The notes under the pieces: model-generated
Seen by the model: only the letters and a program-made list of their open reading frames with translations
What the model was told of the DNA's origin: nothing
Databases searched by the model: none
Assembly: GCA_947493995.1 (NCBI GenBank)
Contig: CANLTJ010000001.1
Coordinates: forward strand, 434,001 to 498,000
Origin: an uncultured Arachnia sp.
Lineage (GTDB): Bacteria > Actinomycetota > Actinomycetes > Propionibacteriales > Propionibacteriaceae
Length of the DNA: 64,000 nt
Direction: 5' to 3'
Program-made: the position numbers and the translations under genes
Shown here: positions 39,280 to 48,668 of the stretch, one piece after another
How the letters are laid out: each line of letters starts with the position of its first letter
Position numbering within the stretch: position 1 is the first letter of the stretch

Positions 39280-39891
39280 ATGGTCAAGAAAACACTCGTC
39301 CACGTCGGTTGTGTCGGGCTCCTGCTGACTCTTGCAGCATGCGGTGGATCACCGGAGGACGGCTCGACTCCGTCGGTCAGCGAACCTGTCATGGAGTCGT
39401 TCAGCATCAGCGAGCCCTCCGCCACGACGCCGTCCGGTGACCCCGAACCCATCGCGAGCGAGACACCGCCGCAGAGCCTAACGCCAGAGCCCGAGGAATC
39501 GCAGTCCTCAGAGCCGAGGGAATCCCCATCGCTGGAGCCGGAGGAACCCGCATCGACCGAGGAAATTCCCTCCTCCATGCAAGGCCGGTGGATCTTCATC
39601 GGTGAGGGTGAGCCGACACGGGAGTGCACCGACGCGCAGGAGGCCGAGGGCACGATCATCGAAATTGATGCTGCCACCATCAGTTCCTTCGCCTGGGTTG
39701 CCGAGCTGGCGTCGGTTGAAGAGAACGACTCCAGCAGCTTCCAAGGGGTGTTCACCTACCAGGATGACAGCGACGAGCCGATCACACAGGAGGTCCACTT
39801 GGAGACGCAGGAGGACGGACAAATGCTCGTCTACACGGAACTGGGCGAGAACGTCGATCTGGCTCCGGCACGCTACGGGCGCTGCTCCTGA
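39280..39891 (+). CDS. Secreted lipoprotein of unknown function
   Basis: 203 aa from ATG 39280. Lipobox LTLAACGG at residues 16-23; residues ~24-100 form a Ser/Pro/Glu/Thr-rich spacer; residues 100-203 form a small beta domain (QGRWIFIGEGEPTRECTDAQ, MLVYTELGENVDLAPARYGRC) with two Cys that may bond. No family recognised. It lies divergent to acpS and convergent with the PhzF gene. Confidence 0.75.
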   Translation: MVKKTLVHVGCVGLLLTLAACGGSPEDGSTPSVSEPVMESFSISEPSATTPSGDPEPIASETPPQSLTPEPEESQSSEPRESPSLEPEEPASTEEIPSSMQGRWIFIGEGEPTRECTDAQEAEGTIIEIDAATISSFAWVAELASVEENDSSSFQGVFTYQDDSDEPITQEVHLETQEDGQMLVYTELGENVDLAPARYGRCS

Positions 39892-39965
39892 CGAGTCGCC
39901 GACCCCGTTGGCAGCTGGCTGGGGTGGGGCCCGCGTGAAGACAATCCGTCCAGTGGTGGGGACCT

Positions 39966-40799
39966 TTACAGATCCACACTCCCGGTAATCAGCGTGGTGG
40001 TGGTGCCGCCCACCCATACATCGTCGTCGGCGCGTTCCACCCGGACAATTCCCTGGCGTCCGAGCCGCGTGCCCTGCCGGGCGGTGTAGCGCTCCGGCGC
40101 GCGGCCGGAACCGATGAGCCACTGGCCTAGTCCTGCGTTGAAGCTTCCGGTGACGGGATCCTCGTCCACCCCGACGCCAAACGCGAAAGCACGCACCTCA
40201 AAGTCCTCCGGTGCACCCATGGGGTGGGCGCCGACGAGTCCGATCATCTGATCCGCCAAGGCACGGGCGTCCGGTTCCACAGCAAGAACGGCTTCGGCGC
40301 TCGCGAGCTGCAGGGCAACCCACCCGGGCCCGTTGTCCACCCATTGCCCAGCGACGACGTCCTGGGCGCTGAGGCCCAGCCCCCCGACCAGACGGTCCAG
40401 CAGGGCAGGCTCGACTTCACCGTCGCGGACCATCGGAGGTGCAGCAAACGCCAGTCCGTGCTGAGTGCGCCGCACCGTGACAAGACCCGCTCCGCATTCC
40501 TGCACCAGAGGACGGTCAACGTCCCGCCCGTCACGTTGCCGGAGCCATGCGTGCGCGGATCCCAGTGTTGGGTGGCCAGCGAACGGGAGTTCCCGGCCGG
40601 GCGTGAAGATGCGCAGCCGGTAGTCGGCGGCCGAATGTGTGGGTAAAAGGACGAACGTCGTCTCCGACAGGTTCGTCCACCTGGCGAACTGTTGCATCGA
40701 GTGGTCGTCGACACCGTCCGCGTCGAGGACCACCGCCACCGGGTTTCCCCTGTAGGGCTTGGCGCCGAATACATCGACCTGTGCGAAAGCTAGTTCCAT
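39966..40799 (-). CDS. PhzF family isomerase
   Basis: 277 aa diaminopimelate-epimerase fold. It starts MELAFAQVDVFGAKPYRGNP, carries the catalytic Glu46 in NLSETTFV, then LRIFTPGRELPFAGHPTLGSAHAWL and GVDEDPVTGSFNAGLGQWL. PhzF proteins isomerise small acids; no phenazine genes are near, so the substrate is unknown. Confidence 0.9.
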   Translation of the reverse strand: MELAFAQVDVFGAKPYRGNPVAVVLDADGVDDHSMQQFARWTNLSETTFVLLPTHSAADYRLRIFTPGRELPFAGHPTLGSAHAWLRQRDGRDVDRPLVQECGAGLVTVRRTQHGLAFAAPPMVRDGEVEPALLDRLVGGLGLSAQDVVAGQWVDNGPGWVALQLASAEAVLAVEPDARALADQMIGLVGAHPMGAPEDFEVRAFAFGVGVDEDPVTGSFNAGLGQWLIGSGRAPERYTARQGTRLGRQGIVRVERADDDVWVGGTTTTLITGSVDL

Positions 40800-40924
40800 C
40801 CTGTCACACTAACGCCGCGGGTTCCGGGCCGACTTCCCTCCCTTGGTGGCGTCGGACTGGAGTGCGTCGATGCTTCGACCCCGTCCGGGTGAGCGGTGTC
40901 CCCCAGCCTGGAGAAATCGGACCT

Positions 40925-40945
40925 TCGCGGTCATGGTGACCGCGA
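40925..40945. promoter_or_regulatory. Perfect 9-bp inverted repeat
   Basis: TCGCGGTCA - TGG - TGACCGCGA, located in the 283-base space between the PhzF gene and the broken DUF3995 gene. It could be a regulator site or a transcription stop. No other feature is seen in 40800-41082. Confidence 0.4.
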
Positions 40946-41082
40946 GAGGACGAATCGTCCATGCTCCAGGACAGCGGAAGTCACAAGGAGGTAGCAGCTG
41001 ACCTGAGAAACCGAGGCTTTCAGGGTCATCTCGGGGAAGGGCCGGATGGTGGTGGGTCCCGGCCGTGGTCGACGATAGGGGC

Positions 41083-41567
41083 ATGGACTCCGAGATCAGA
41101 ACCTCCCGACATGGGTTGGGACTGGCAGGTTTCATCGCGGCCGCGGTGTTCGGGATCATGCACGCGGGTTTCAGCCTGTTCTGGGCAAGCGTGGAACATG
41201 GTTGCTGTGGTCGTTGGGAAGCAGTCTGCTGGAGACCTTTCACGGCAAGGAGTCGCTTCTGTACTTGGTTGGCCTCGTGAAACTCGTCGCCGCCGTGACA
41301 CCCGTGATTCTGTCCCATCTCGGATGGTGGAAACCACGACTCACGCGGGCAGCATGCTGGGTGGGTGGCTCGGGGCTGATCGTGTGGGGCGGGCTGAACA
41401 CGGTCGTGGGCAACCTCGTCCTCTCAGGCGCGATTCAACCGTCGTCGGGCTTCGATCGACCCGGCATGATCGGACACGCATGGCTGTGGGACCCACTGTT
41501 CCTGGCTTGGGGCGCCTCGCTCGTTGTAGGTCTTCTTGCGTCGAGGCCGGTTCCGGCACAGGGTTGA
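41083..41567 (+). pseudogene. DUF3995 membrane protein, one-base frameshift
   Basis: The frame starting at 41083 gives MDSEIRTSRHGLGLAGFIAA...FSLFWAS and then turns to nonsense. From about 41191 a different frame gives LGSSLLETFHGKESLLYLVG...VVGLLASRPVPAQG. Inserting one G after GCAAGCG (41190/41191) restores FSLFWASGGTWLLWSLGSS, the DUF3995 consensus (four-helix membrane protein of about 160 aa, function unknown). Either a real inactivating deletion or a sequencing error. Confidence 0.75.
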
Positions 41568-41617
41568 GCAGTCGCGTCACGCTTGATGGGCACCGCGTTC
41601 CAGTCAGGCCGAGCGCC

Positions 41618-43456
41618 TCACTCCACCGTGACGGATTTCGCCAAGTTGCGGGGTTGGTCAACGTCATGGCCGAGCAGCGTCGCCAGTTCGCAGGCGAAGA
41701 GCTGGAGCGGCACGGTGGAGACCAGCGGCTGCAGCAGCGTGGAGACCTTGGGAAGTTCGATGAAGGAGTCGGCGTTGGCTCGGGCATCGTCGTCACCGGC
41801 TTCGGCCAGCACGATGGTGTGTGCTCCACGGGCGCGGACCTCGGCGATGTTGGAGATCACCTTGTCCCGCAGCTGGTCGCGGCCGGGCGGCGGCACCACC
41901 ACGAACATCGGCAGCCCCGAGGACACGAGCGCGATGGGGCCGTGCTTCAACTCTCCCGCCGCGAAACCCTCCGCATGGATATAAGCCAGCTCCTTGAGCT
42001 TCAGCGCCCCCTCCAGGGCGACGGGATAGCCCACGTGTCGACCCAGGAACAGCACCGACGGGGCGTCCTTCAGTTCCTTGGCCAGGTCCAGCACCGGCTG
42101 CTGATTCTCCAGCACCCACTGCATCTGCGCAGGCATGGTGTCGAGCTCGGAGAGTATGGCAGCGATCTCGTCACCAAACTTCATGCCCCGCACCTGGGCC
42201 AGGTAGAGGCCGAGCAGATAGCAGGCCACCACCTGTGTGGTGAAGCCCTTCGTGGAGGCGACGCCGATCTCGGGGCCGGCGTGGGTGTAGATCACCGCGT
42301 CGGATTCGCGTGGGATGGTGGCGCCGTTGGTGTTGCAGATGGCAATGACCTTGGCCTGCTGCTCGCGGGCGTGGCGGATGGCCATGAGGGTGTCGGCGGT
42401 CTCCCCGGACTGGGAGATGGTGACCACGAGGGTCATCGGATCGATGATCGGGTCCCGATATCGGAACTCTGAGGCGAGTTCCACCTCGCAGGGGATCCGG
42501 GTCCAGTGCTCGATGGCGTACTTGGCGACGAGGCCGGCATAGAAGGCGGTGCCGCAGGCGACGATGACGATCTTGTTGACCCGTCGCAACACCTCGGGGC
42601 TGATGTGGAGCTCATCCAGCATCAGCTCACCGCGCTCGTTGAGTCGTCCCAGCAGCGTATCGGCGACAGCTCTGGGTTGCTCGAAGATCTCCTTGCGCAT
42701 GAACCAGTCGTAGCCCTGCTTCTCGGCTGCCGCGAGATCCCAGTCGATGTGGAACTCCCGCGTGCTTGCCGGAGCGCCGTCGAAGCCGGTGACGTGCACA
42801 CCATCCGGGGTCAGTTCCACCACCTGGTCCTGCCCGAGCTCGATGGCGTCGCGGGTGTGTTCGATGAAGGCGGCAACGTCGGAGGCCAGGAAATACTCTC
42901 CGTCACCCACTCCCACCACGAGCGGGGAGTTGCGTCGGGCAGCGACGATCCGGTCCGGGTCGTCCCCGTCCACCGCAACGAGCGTGAACGCTCCCTCCAA
43001 CTGCGCCACGACGTCTCTGACGCCCTGCACCAGATCGGATCCGGAGGCCAGCTCACGCTCCAGCAGGTGCGCGGCCACCTCCGTGTCCGTGTCCGAGAGG
43101 AACTCTTTGCCCTCCTTCTCCAGACCGGCCCGCAGAACTGCGAAATTCTCGATGATGCCGTTGTGGACGACGGCGGCCCGTTTTACCACGTGGGGGTGGG
43201 AATTGGCGTCGGTCGGGGCACCGTGGGTGGCCCAGCGCGTGTGGCCGATTGCGGTGCCGGAAACGGGCAGGGGGTCCTCGTCCAAGGCGGTTGCCAGATT
43301 GGCGATCTTGCCGGCCCGCTTCCGGAAGTCGACGGCGCCGTCATCCACGACGGCGATGCCTGCCGAGTCGTAGCCGCGATACTCCAGCCTTCTCAGGCCA
43401 GCAAGCACCACTTCTCGTCCGTCACGGTCTCCGAGGTAACCCACAATTCCACACAC
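41618..43456 (-). CDS. glmS: Glucosamine-6-phosphate synthase (isomerizing)
   Basis: 612 aa from GTG 43456, so that the mature protein starts with the catalytic Cys of (M)CGIVGYLGDRDGREV. It makes glucosamine-6-phosphate from fructose-6-phosphate and glutamine for peptidoglycan. N-terminal amidotransferase: GHTRWATHGAPTDANSHPH; two SIS domains: ACGTAFYAGLVAKY and LFLGRHVGYPVALEGALKL; invariant C-terminus LAKSVTVE. Belongs to the glmM/glmS/coaA/acpS housekeeping region. Confidence 0.97.
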   Translation of the reverse strand: MCGIVGYLGDRDGREVVLAGLRRLEYRGYDSAGIAVVDDGAVDFRKRAGKIANLATALDEDPLPVSGTAIGHTRWATHGAPTDANSHPHVVKRAAVVHNGIIENFAVLRAGLEKEGKEFLSDTDTEVAAHLLERELASGSDLVQGVRDVVAQLEGAFTLVAVDGDDPDRIVAARRNSPLVVGVGDGEYFLASDVAAFIEHTRDAIELGQDQVVELTPDGVHVTGFDGAPASTREFHIDWDLAAAEKQGYDWFMRKEIFEQPRAVADTLLGRLNERGELMLDELHISPEVLRRVNKIVIVACGTAFYAGLVAKYAIEHWTRIPCEVELASEFRYRDPIIDPMTLVVTISQSGETADTLMAIRHAREQQAKVIAICNTNGATIPRESDAVIYTHAGPEIGVASTKGFTTQVVACYLLGLYLAQVRGMKFGDEIAAILSELDTMPAQMQWVLENQQPVLDLAKELKDAPSVLFLGRHVGYPVALEGALKLKELAYIHAEGFAAGELKHGPIALVSSGLPMFVVVPPPGRDQLRDKVISNIAEVRARGAHTIVLAEAGDDDARANADSFIELPKVSTLLQPLVSTVPLQLFACELATLLGHDVDQPRNLAKSVTVE

Positions 43457-43505
43457 GTCGGAAACCGTACAGCAGGTGTGCACACTTCTTGACATCCACG
43501 CCGGG

Positions 43506-44858
43506 TCAGCTTCGAGTCTCTCCGTACCGCTCCAGCGCCACCTCGCGCTCCTTCGCGTGATCCACGATCCGCTCGGGGTATCCATGATCCAGTCCGTCCT
43601 GCTGGTCCCACGGCTCGTGGGCCCGCTTGCCCTTCAAGTGGCGCAGTTCAGGGATCCACTGGCGTACGTAGTCACCGTCGGGGTCGAACCGCAGGCCCTG
43701 TGTCACGGGGTTGAAGACCCGGAAGTAGGGCGAGGCGTCCGTCCCCGTCCCGGCGGTCCACTGCCAGCCGTGCGAATTGGAGGCCGGATCCCCATCGCGC
43801 AACAGTTCCATGAAGTGGCGCGCGCCATGGGGCCACCAGATGTGGAGGTCCTTGGTGAGGAAGCTGGCCGTTACCATCCGCACCCTGTTGTGCATCCATC
43901 CGATGCTGGCAAGCTGCCGCATGCCGGCGTCCACGAAGGGGAAGCCGGTGCGCCCCTGTTTCCACGCATCGAACTGCGCGGCCACGTCCTGGTCATTGAT
44001 CGGATCCTCATACGGGATGTCCTTGAGAGCGGGCTTCAGGTCCTCCCACTCGGATTCCGGGTTGTGCCAGAGCACGTCGGCGTAGAACTCCCGCCACGCC
44101 AGCTCGGTGACGAAGCGCTTGTGCCCCGGATGGCGTTCATCCAGGTCCGCGAGCAGCGTGCGCGGGTGGATGGTGCCGTACTTCAGATGCATGGACATCA
44201 GCGAGGTGTTGTCGACGCCCGGGAAGTCGCGTTTCTTGTCGTAGGAGTCGATGACGTCGAGGAAGTCCTCCCAGCGCCCAGTGGCGGCGTCCTCCCCCAC
44301 CTCGGGAAGGTCCATGTCCACCTCCGGCGGCTCCGGAACTTCCAGACTCTCGATGCCGCCTGCGAAAGAGAGCCCCTTCGGCACGACGGCAGGCGTCGGC
44401 CAGCCGTGCTCACGCCAAGCCTTGGAGAAAGGGGTGAAGACTTGGAAGGGTTTGCCCGACTGGTTGAGGATGGTGCCGGGGGTCACCGCATACGGGCTGC
44501 CCGTCGCAACGAGTTCCACGTCGTCGCCCAGAGCGTTGCGAACCCGCTGATCGCGAATCCTGCCCCAGGGCTGGGACTCCGCTGAGATGTGGATCGTGTC
44601 AGTCCCGACCTCGGCTGCCAGGTCCGGCAACACCTCCTCCGCCCTACCCCTGCGAATGACAATGCGGCCGTCGTAGGACTCCTGGGCGGAGTGCAGGGCT
44701 TTGAGCAGGCAGTTCGTACGGACGCTGGACTCCGAGAGCAGACGATCATCCAGCACGAAGACCGGCAGCACCTCCCCCTGTTCTGCGGCGACCCCGAGGG
44801 CCGGAAGATCGTTCAGACGCAGATCCCGGCGAAGCCAGAGAATGGAGGTGGGTGACAT
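43506..44858 (-). CDS. phr: Deoxyribodipyrimidine photolyase
   Basis: 450 aa. Photolyase N-terminal domain (SILWLRRDLRLNDLPAL) and FAD-binding C-terminal domain (GRTGFPFVDAGMRQLASIGWMHNRVRM, FLTKDLHIWWPHGARHFME, GWQWTAGTGTDASPYFRVFNP). The enzyme repairs UV-induced CPD lesions using blue light. Class I type by these motifs. Divergent from coaA with 75 bases between. Confidence 0.95.
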   Translation of the reverse strand: MSPTSILWLRRDLRLNDLPALGVAAEQGEVLPVFVLDDRLLSESSVRTNCLLKALHSAQESYDGRIVIRRGRAEEVLPDLAAEVGTDTIHISAESQPWGRIRDQRVRNALGDDVELVATGSPYAVTPGTILNQSGKPFQVFTPFSKAWREHGWPTPAVVPKGLSFAGGIESLEVPEPPEVDMDLPEVGEDAATGRWEDFLDVIDSYDKKRDFPGVDNTSLMSMHLKYGTIHPRTLLADLDERHPGHKRFVTELAWREFYADVLWHNPESEWEDLKPALKDIPYEDPINDQDVAAQFDAWKQGRTGFPFVDAGMRQLASIGWMHNRVRMVTASFLTKDLHIWWPHGARHFMELLRDGDPASNSHGWQWTAGTGTDASPYFRVFNPVTQGLRFDPDGDYVRQWIPELRHLKGKRAHEPWDQQDGLDHGYPERIVDHAKEREVALERYGETRS

Positions 44859-44933
44859 GGGAAAACGCTAGCGCACCATCTGGACACCGGCGCTCAGTCG
44901 TGCCCGGGTTGTCCCTCCTGAAGGCTTGTTGGC

Positions 44934-45899
44934 ATGCTGGGTGCACTCGATCGAGATGAGATGACTGTGGCCAGACCTTTTGTGGTGCTGCGGCGCGGCG
45001 CGTGGTCGTCGTTGGCCGACACCACGCAGATCGACGTCGACGAAGCAACCCTCGCTCGCCTGCGGGGTCTGGGGGATCCCACGTCCCAGGAGGACGTCGC
45101 CGAGATCTATCGCCCGCTGACACAGCTCCTCCACCTCTACATGGCCAACGCCTGGCAGTTGCGGGAGCAGAGCAACGACTTCCTGCGCCTGAAGGTGCGT
45201 CCCACTCCCTTCGTCATCGGCGTTGCCGGGTCCGTGGCCGTCGGGAAGTCGACCACTTCGCGGCTGCTCCAGGAGCTGCTGCGGCGGGCCCCCGGATCCC
45301 CACGCGTGGATCTGGTGACCACGGATGGGTTCCTCCATCCGAACGCCGAGCTGGAACGACGGGGGCTGCAACAACGCAAGGGCTATCCCGAGTCCTATCG
45401 ACGTCGCGACCTGCTCCAGTTCGTCGTCGACGTGAAGTCGGGGGTGCCGCGCGTGGAGGTGCCGGTGTACAGCCACCTGATCTACGACATCGATCCGACG
45501 CAGACGATCGTGGTGGAATCACCGGACATCTTGATCGTCGAGGGGTTGAACGTTCTCCAGCCGGCCCGGATCGAGCCCGACGGCACATCGGGTCCCGCCG
45601 TCAGCGACTTCTTCGACTTCTCCGTGTTCGTCGACGCCGACGAGGTTGACATCAGGCGGTGGTTCCTGGAGAGGTTCACGGCCCTTCGCGACACTGCGTT
45701 CCAGGATGAGCGCAGCTACTTCAAGCAGTTCACGACGTTGAGCGATCAGGAAGCCCTTAGTTTCGCGTCCGAGGTGTGGGACGGGATCAACGGCCCGAAC
45801 CTACGTTTCAACATCGCGCCGACGCGGGATCGCGCAACTGCGATCCTGCGCAAGGGAACGGACCACAGCATCGAAACCATCGCCATCCGCAAGGTCTGA
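44934..45899 (+). CDS. coaA: Type I pantothenate kinase
   Basis: 321 aa (or 312 from a second ATG at 44961, (M)TVARPFVVLRRG). First step of CoA synthesis. P-loop GVAGSVAVGKSTTSRLL, then DLVTTDGFLHPNAELE, YPESYRRRDLLQFV and the PanK motif YSHLIYDI; ending LRKGTDHSIETIAIRKV. Member of the conserved glmM-glmS-coaA neighbourhood. Confidence 0.96.
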   Translation: MLGALDRDEMTVARPFVVLRRGAWSSLADTTQIDVDEATLARLRGLGDPTSQEDVAEIYRPLTQLLHLYMANAWQLREQSNDFLRLKVRPTPFVIGVAGSVAVGKSTTSRLLQELLRRAPGSPRVDLVTTDGFLHPNAELERRGLQQRKGYPESYRRRDLLQFVVDVKSGVPRVEVPVYSHLIYDIDPTQTIVVESPDILIVEGLNVLQPARIEPDGTSGPAVSDFFDFSVFVDADEVDIRRWFLERFTALRDTAFQDERSYFKQFTTLSDQEALSFASEVWDGINGPNLRFNIAPTRDRATAILRKGTDHSIETIAIRKV

Positions 45900-45939
45900 C
45901 AGGACCGCCACCACATCCACTCTCCGCACCTAGATATTC

Positions 45940-46010
45940 GGGAAGCGCCGATCAATGGTGTTCTCGGCGAGGGAGTGCCTGCGGGATGAGATGGGGTCAC
46001 TACGAACACG
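45940..46010 (-). repeat. Dispersed element, partial copy D
   Basis: About 70 bases matching the right half of copies A-C in inverted orientation: GAAGCGCCGATCAATGGTGT, GGCGAGG and GCGGGATGAGATGGGGTCAC. The CATCTGG stem and the other terminus are missing. It follows coaA. Confidence 0.7.
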
Positions 46011-46189
46011 ACTTTCTCGACTGAGGCATGGCTCAGGGGGGCGTGTTGTGCACGGTGTCCACTCTTTGGCGATTACGTCTCGCACCTGAGTCTGTCTGGC
46101 TGTTTTCTCAGTCGATCGCCGGGAGCGGGACGTCGATACTCCCCTTGTGTGCGCAAGCGTCGAGCAAAATGAACACTTTGAACATCCAT

Positions 46190-46217
46190 CCTGAGAGAAA
46201 CCTTGTGTTTCCTCAGG
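46190..46217 (+). promoter_or_regulatory. Leader hairpin upstream of the NlpC/P60 gene
   Basis: CCTGAG-AG-AAAC ... GTTT-C-CTCAGG forms an imperfect stem in the leader, 55 bases before the start codon. The 370-base space between coaA and this gene is otherwise occupied by repeat copy D. I could not match it to a known riboswitch class. Confidence 0.35.
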
Positions 46218-46271
46218 CAGAAAGGTTAGTGTCTGTCTGCACGCACACCACCACCCAAAGGTTCTTGACTG

Positions 46272-47153
46272 ATGAAGCGCATCCTGCATCTCCTGCTGGC
46301 CACTCTGCTCGGCTCCACACTCGGGCTGATCCCCTTGACAGCACAGGCGAACTCCGGGTCCTCGGACTCCAGGGTCTACACCCAGCCCGGTGACCACCTC
46401 GTGAACGGTCGGTACTGGAAGACCTCGTGCGAGAAGTACTCCTCCTCCGTGGTGCGCTGCACCACCGACATCTGGGGTGAGAAGCGGACCGCTGCCGGCG
46501 TCAAGTACAACGGTTGGGTGTTCAACACACTCACCTACCTGCCCTCATCCCGGGCCAGCTGGTCCAAGAATCCCCTTGCGAGGAACGGATCCTGGACCGC
46601 TTCCGATGGTCGCAGATGGAAGACCGAGTGTGACACCGCCGCCACGGGCCGAAACGGCTGCCGCTCCTACACACTGACCGGGGGCAAGTGGGTCGTCAAC
46701 AACATCGTGCAGTTCAGCACCTCTGGCATTCGCGCCGTCAGGAGCATCCCTGCGGCCGCCCCACCCCTGAAGGGTGTGCCCAAGGAGCAGGCGCCCCCGA
46801 AGCAGACAGCAGCCAAGAAAGCCGTCGCGGCAGCACTCAGCAAGGTGGGTAGCCGCTATGTCTACGCCACCTCCGGCCCCAATTCCTTCGACTGCTCCGG
46901 TCTCACGAGCTACGCCTACCGCCAGGCAGGCATCACACTGCCACGGAGCTCACGCACCCAGTTCTCCAGCGGGAGCAGGGTTTCCAAGAGCAACCTGCAG
47001 CCAGGTGATCTGGTCTTCTACTACAGCCCCATCAGCCACGTGGGCATCTACATCGGCAACGGCAAGATCGTTCACGCCGCCAACCCCCGCACCGGTGTGA
47101 ACACCACGACGCTGGATTCCATGCCATTCGCTGGAGCAGTCCGCGTCTCCTGA
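46272..47153 (+). CDS. Secreted NlpC/P60 peptidoglycan hydrolase with N-terminal four-Cys domain
   Basis: 293 aa. Signal peptide 1-26 (cleavage after AQA). Residues 35-150 form a domain with four Cys (53, 63, 120, 130) that is repeated in the cobalamin-locus toroid protein. A Lys/Pro/Ala linker leads to an NlpC/P60 domain (180-293) with catalytic Cys208 in FDCSG, His256 in SHVGIYIG and His268. It should cut gamma-D-Glu-mDAP or similar stem-peptide bonds in the cell wall. The N-terminal domain is probably wall- or glycan-binding (inferred). Confidence 0.93.
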   Translation: MKRILHLLLATLLGSTLGLIPLTAQANSGSSDSRVYTQPGDHLVNGRYWKTSCEKYSSSVVRCTTDIWGEKRTAAGVKYNGWVFNTLTYLPSSRASWSKNPLARNGSWTASDGRRWKTECDTAATGRNGCRSYTLTGGKWVVNNIVQFSTSGIRAVRSIPAAAPPLKGVPKEQAPPKQTAAKKAVAAALSKVGSRYVYATSGPNSFDCSGLTSYAYRQAGITLPRSSRTQFSSGSRVSKSNLQPGDLVFYYSPISHVGIYIGNGKIVHAANPRTGVNTTTLDSMPFAGAVRVS

Positions 47154-47260
47154 CCCCCAGCATCCGACCCCCGGTTCGCAGGTTTCCTCCCAGCTTGCGG
47201 CCGGGGGTTTGGTGTGTCGCGGGCCAAACCTTTGTGCTCGGAGATCCGGCGAAAGCGCAC

Positions 47261-48613
47261 TCACCGAGCGAGTCGGGACCGCACCTTGTCCGCAAGCCGA
47301 TGCGCCAATTCGTCGGCCTTCTCCATCGTCGGAGCCTCCACCATCACTCGCACAACGGGCTCTGTACCCGACGGACGAAGCACGACGCGTCCCGTCTCCC
47401 CCAACTCATGGTTGGCGTCGGAGACGGCGCTGTTGATTTCAGGATCGATACCGGCGCGAAGCTTGTCCACATCGGAGACGTTGATAACCACCTGCGGTAG
47501 GCGGGTCATCACCGAGGCCAGTTCCTGCAACGTCTTTCCGGTCTGCACAACCCGCTTGGCGAGGTGCAGTCCTGTCAGCACGCCGTCGCCCGTGGTGGCG
47601 AACTCGCTCATGATGACGTGGCCGGACTGTTCCCCACCCAGACTGAAGCCGTTCGCATTCATGGACTCCAGAACGTAGCGGTCGCCCACCTTCGTCTGGT
47701 CCACGCGGATGTCATGAGCCTTCATCGCCTGCACAAAGCCGAGGTTGCTCATAACGGTGGCAACAACGGTATTGGAGGCCAGACGGTGGTCCTCCTGCAG
47801 CGCAAGGGCGAGGATGGCGAGGACCTGATCACCGTCGACGATGTTGCCCTCGTGGTCCACGGCCAGGCAGCGATCCGCGTCGCCGTCGAATGCCAGACCC
47901 AGATCGGCATGGGAGGACACGACAACGCGCTGCAACGTTTCTGGGTGGGTTGAACCGGAACCGACGTTGATGTTGGTGCCGTCAGGGTCCGCGAAGATGG
48001 CGGTGACCGCTGCCCCCGCGTCCTCAAAGGCACGAATGGCGGTCTGGTAGCTGGCGCCGTTGGCGCAGTCGAGCACAACGGTCAGGCCGCTCAACGGCTT
48101 CTTCCGACGCAACGACTTCACGAGGTGGGTCACGTACGAATCCACGGCGTGGGGTTCGGAGATGATGCGGCCCACCTTGTCCCCGATGGGCCGCTGCCAG
48201 CTCTCTCCCAGGTGTTGCTCGATGGCGTCCTCGAGGTCGTCACTGAGCTTCACCCCGCCGCGGGAGAAGAACTTGATCCCGTTGTCCGGCATGTCGTTGT
48301 GGGAGGCGGAGATCATCACCCCCAGGTCGGTGCGGTACTCGTTCACCAAGTAGGCGGCGGCAGGGGTGGGGAGGACGCCCACGCGCATGACGTCGACGCC
48401 CGCACTTGCCAGGCCGGCACAGACCGCGGCTTCGATGAACTCACCGGAGGCTCGGGGGTCCCGCGCCACCAGCGCCGTCGGCTGCCGTCGTCCGAAGACA
48501 CCAGCCTCGCCGAGGACGTGTGCGGCGGCAACCGCCAAGTCCAGCGCTAGTTCCGCCGTCAGATCCACGTTTGCGACGCCACGGACGCCGTCTGTACCGA
48601 ATAGTCGAGCCAC
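47261..48613 (-). CDS. glmM: Phosphoglucosamine mutase
   Basis: 450 aa. [21 protein letters not shown] start, phosphoserine Ser104 in VMISASHND, Mg site DGDADRC, sugar-binding GGEQSGHVI and phosphate-binding [15 protein letters not shown]. Converts glucosamine-6-phosphate (product of GlmS) to glucosamine-1-phosphate. Confidence 0.97.
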   Translation of the reverse strand: MARLFGTDGVRGVANVDLTAELALDLAVAAAHVLGEAGVFGRRQPTALVARDPRASGEFIEAAVCAGLASAGVDVMRVGVLPTPAAAYLVNEYRTDLGVMISASHNDMPDNGIKFFSRGGVKLSDDLEDAIEQHLGESWQRPIGDKVGRIISEPHAVDSYVTHLVKSLRRKKPLSGLTVVLDCANGASYQTAIRAFEDAGAAVTAIFADPDGTNINVGSGSTHPETLQRVVVSSHADLGLAFDGDADRCLAVDHEGNIVDGDQVLAILALALQEDHRLASNTVVATVMSNLGFVQAMKAHDIRVDQTKVGDRYVLESMNANGFSLGGEQSGHVIMSEFATTGDGVLTGLHLAKRVVQTGKTLQELASVMTRLPQVVINVSDVDKLRAGIDPEINSAVSDANHELGETGRVVLRPSGTEPVVRVMVEAPTMEKADELAHRLADKVRSRLAR

Positions 48614-48668
48614 CCGCTCACCCTAGCCGGAACTGCGCAAAATCCTTGATCGCTTCGCCGTCATCTGG

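Noticed and set aside
46028..46271. c-di-AMP (ydaO) riboswitch before the NlpC/P60 gene
   Set aside because: Such hydrolase genes often carry one, but I could not find its conserved sequence blocks; only a simple hairpin is present.
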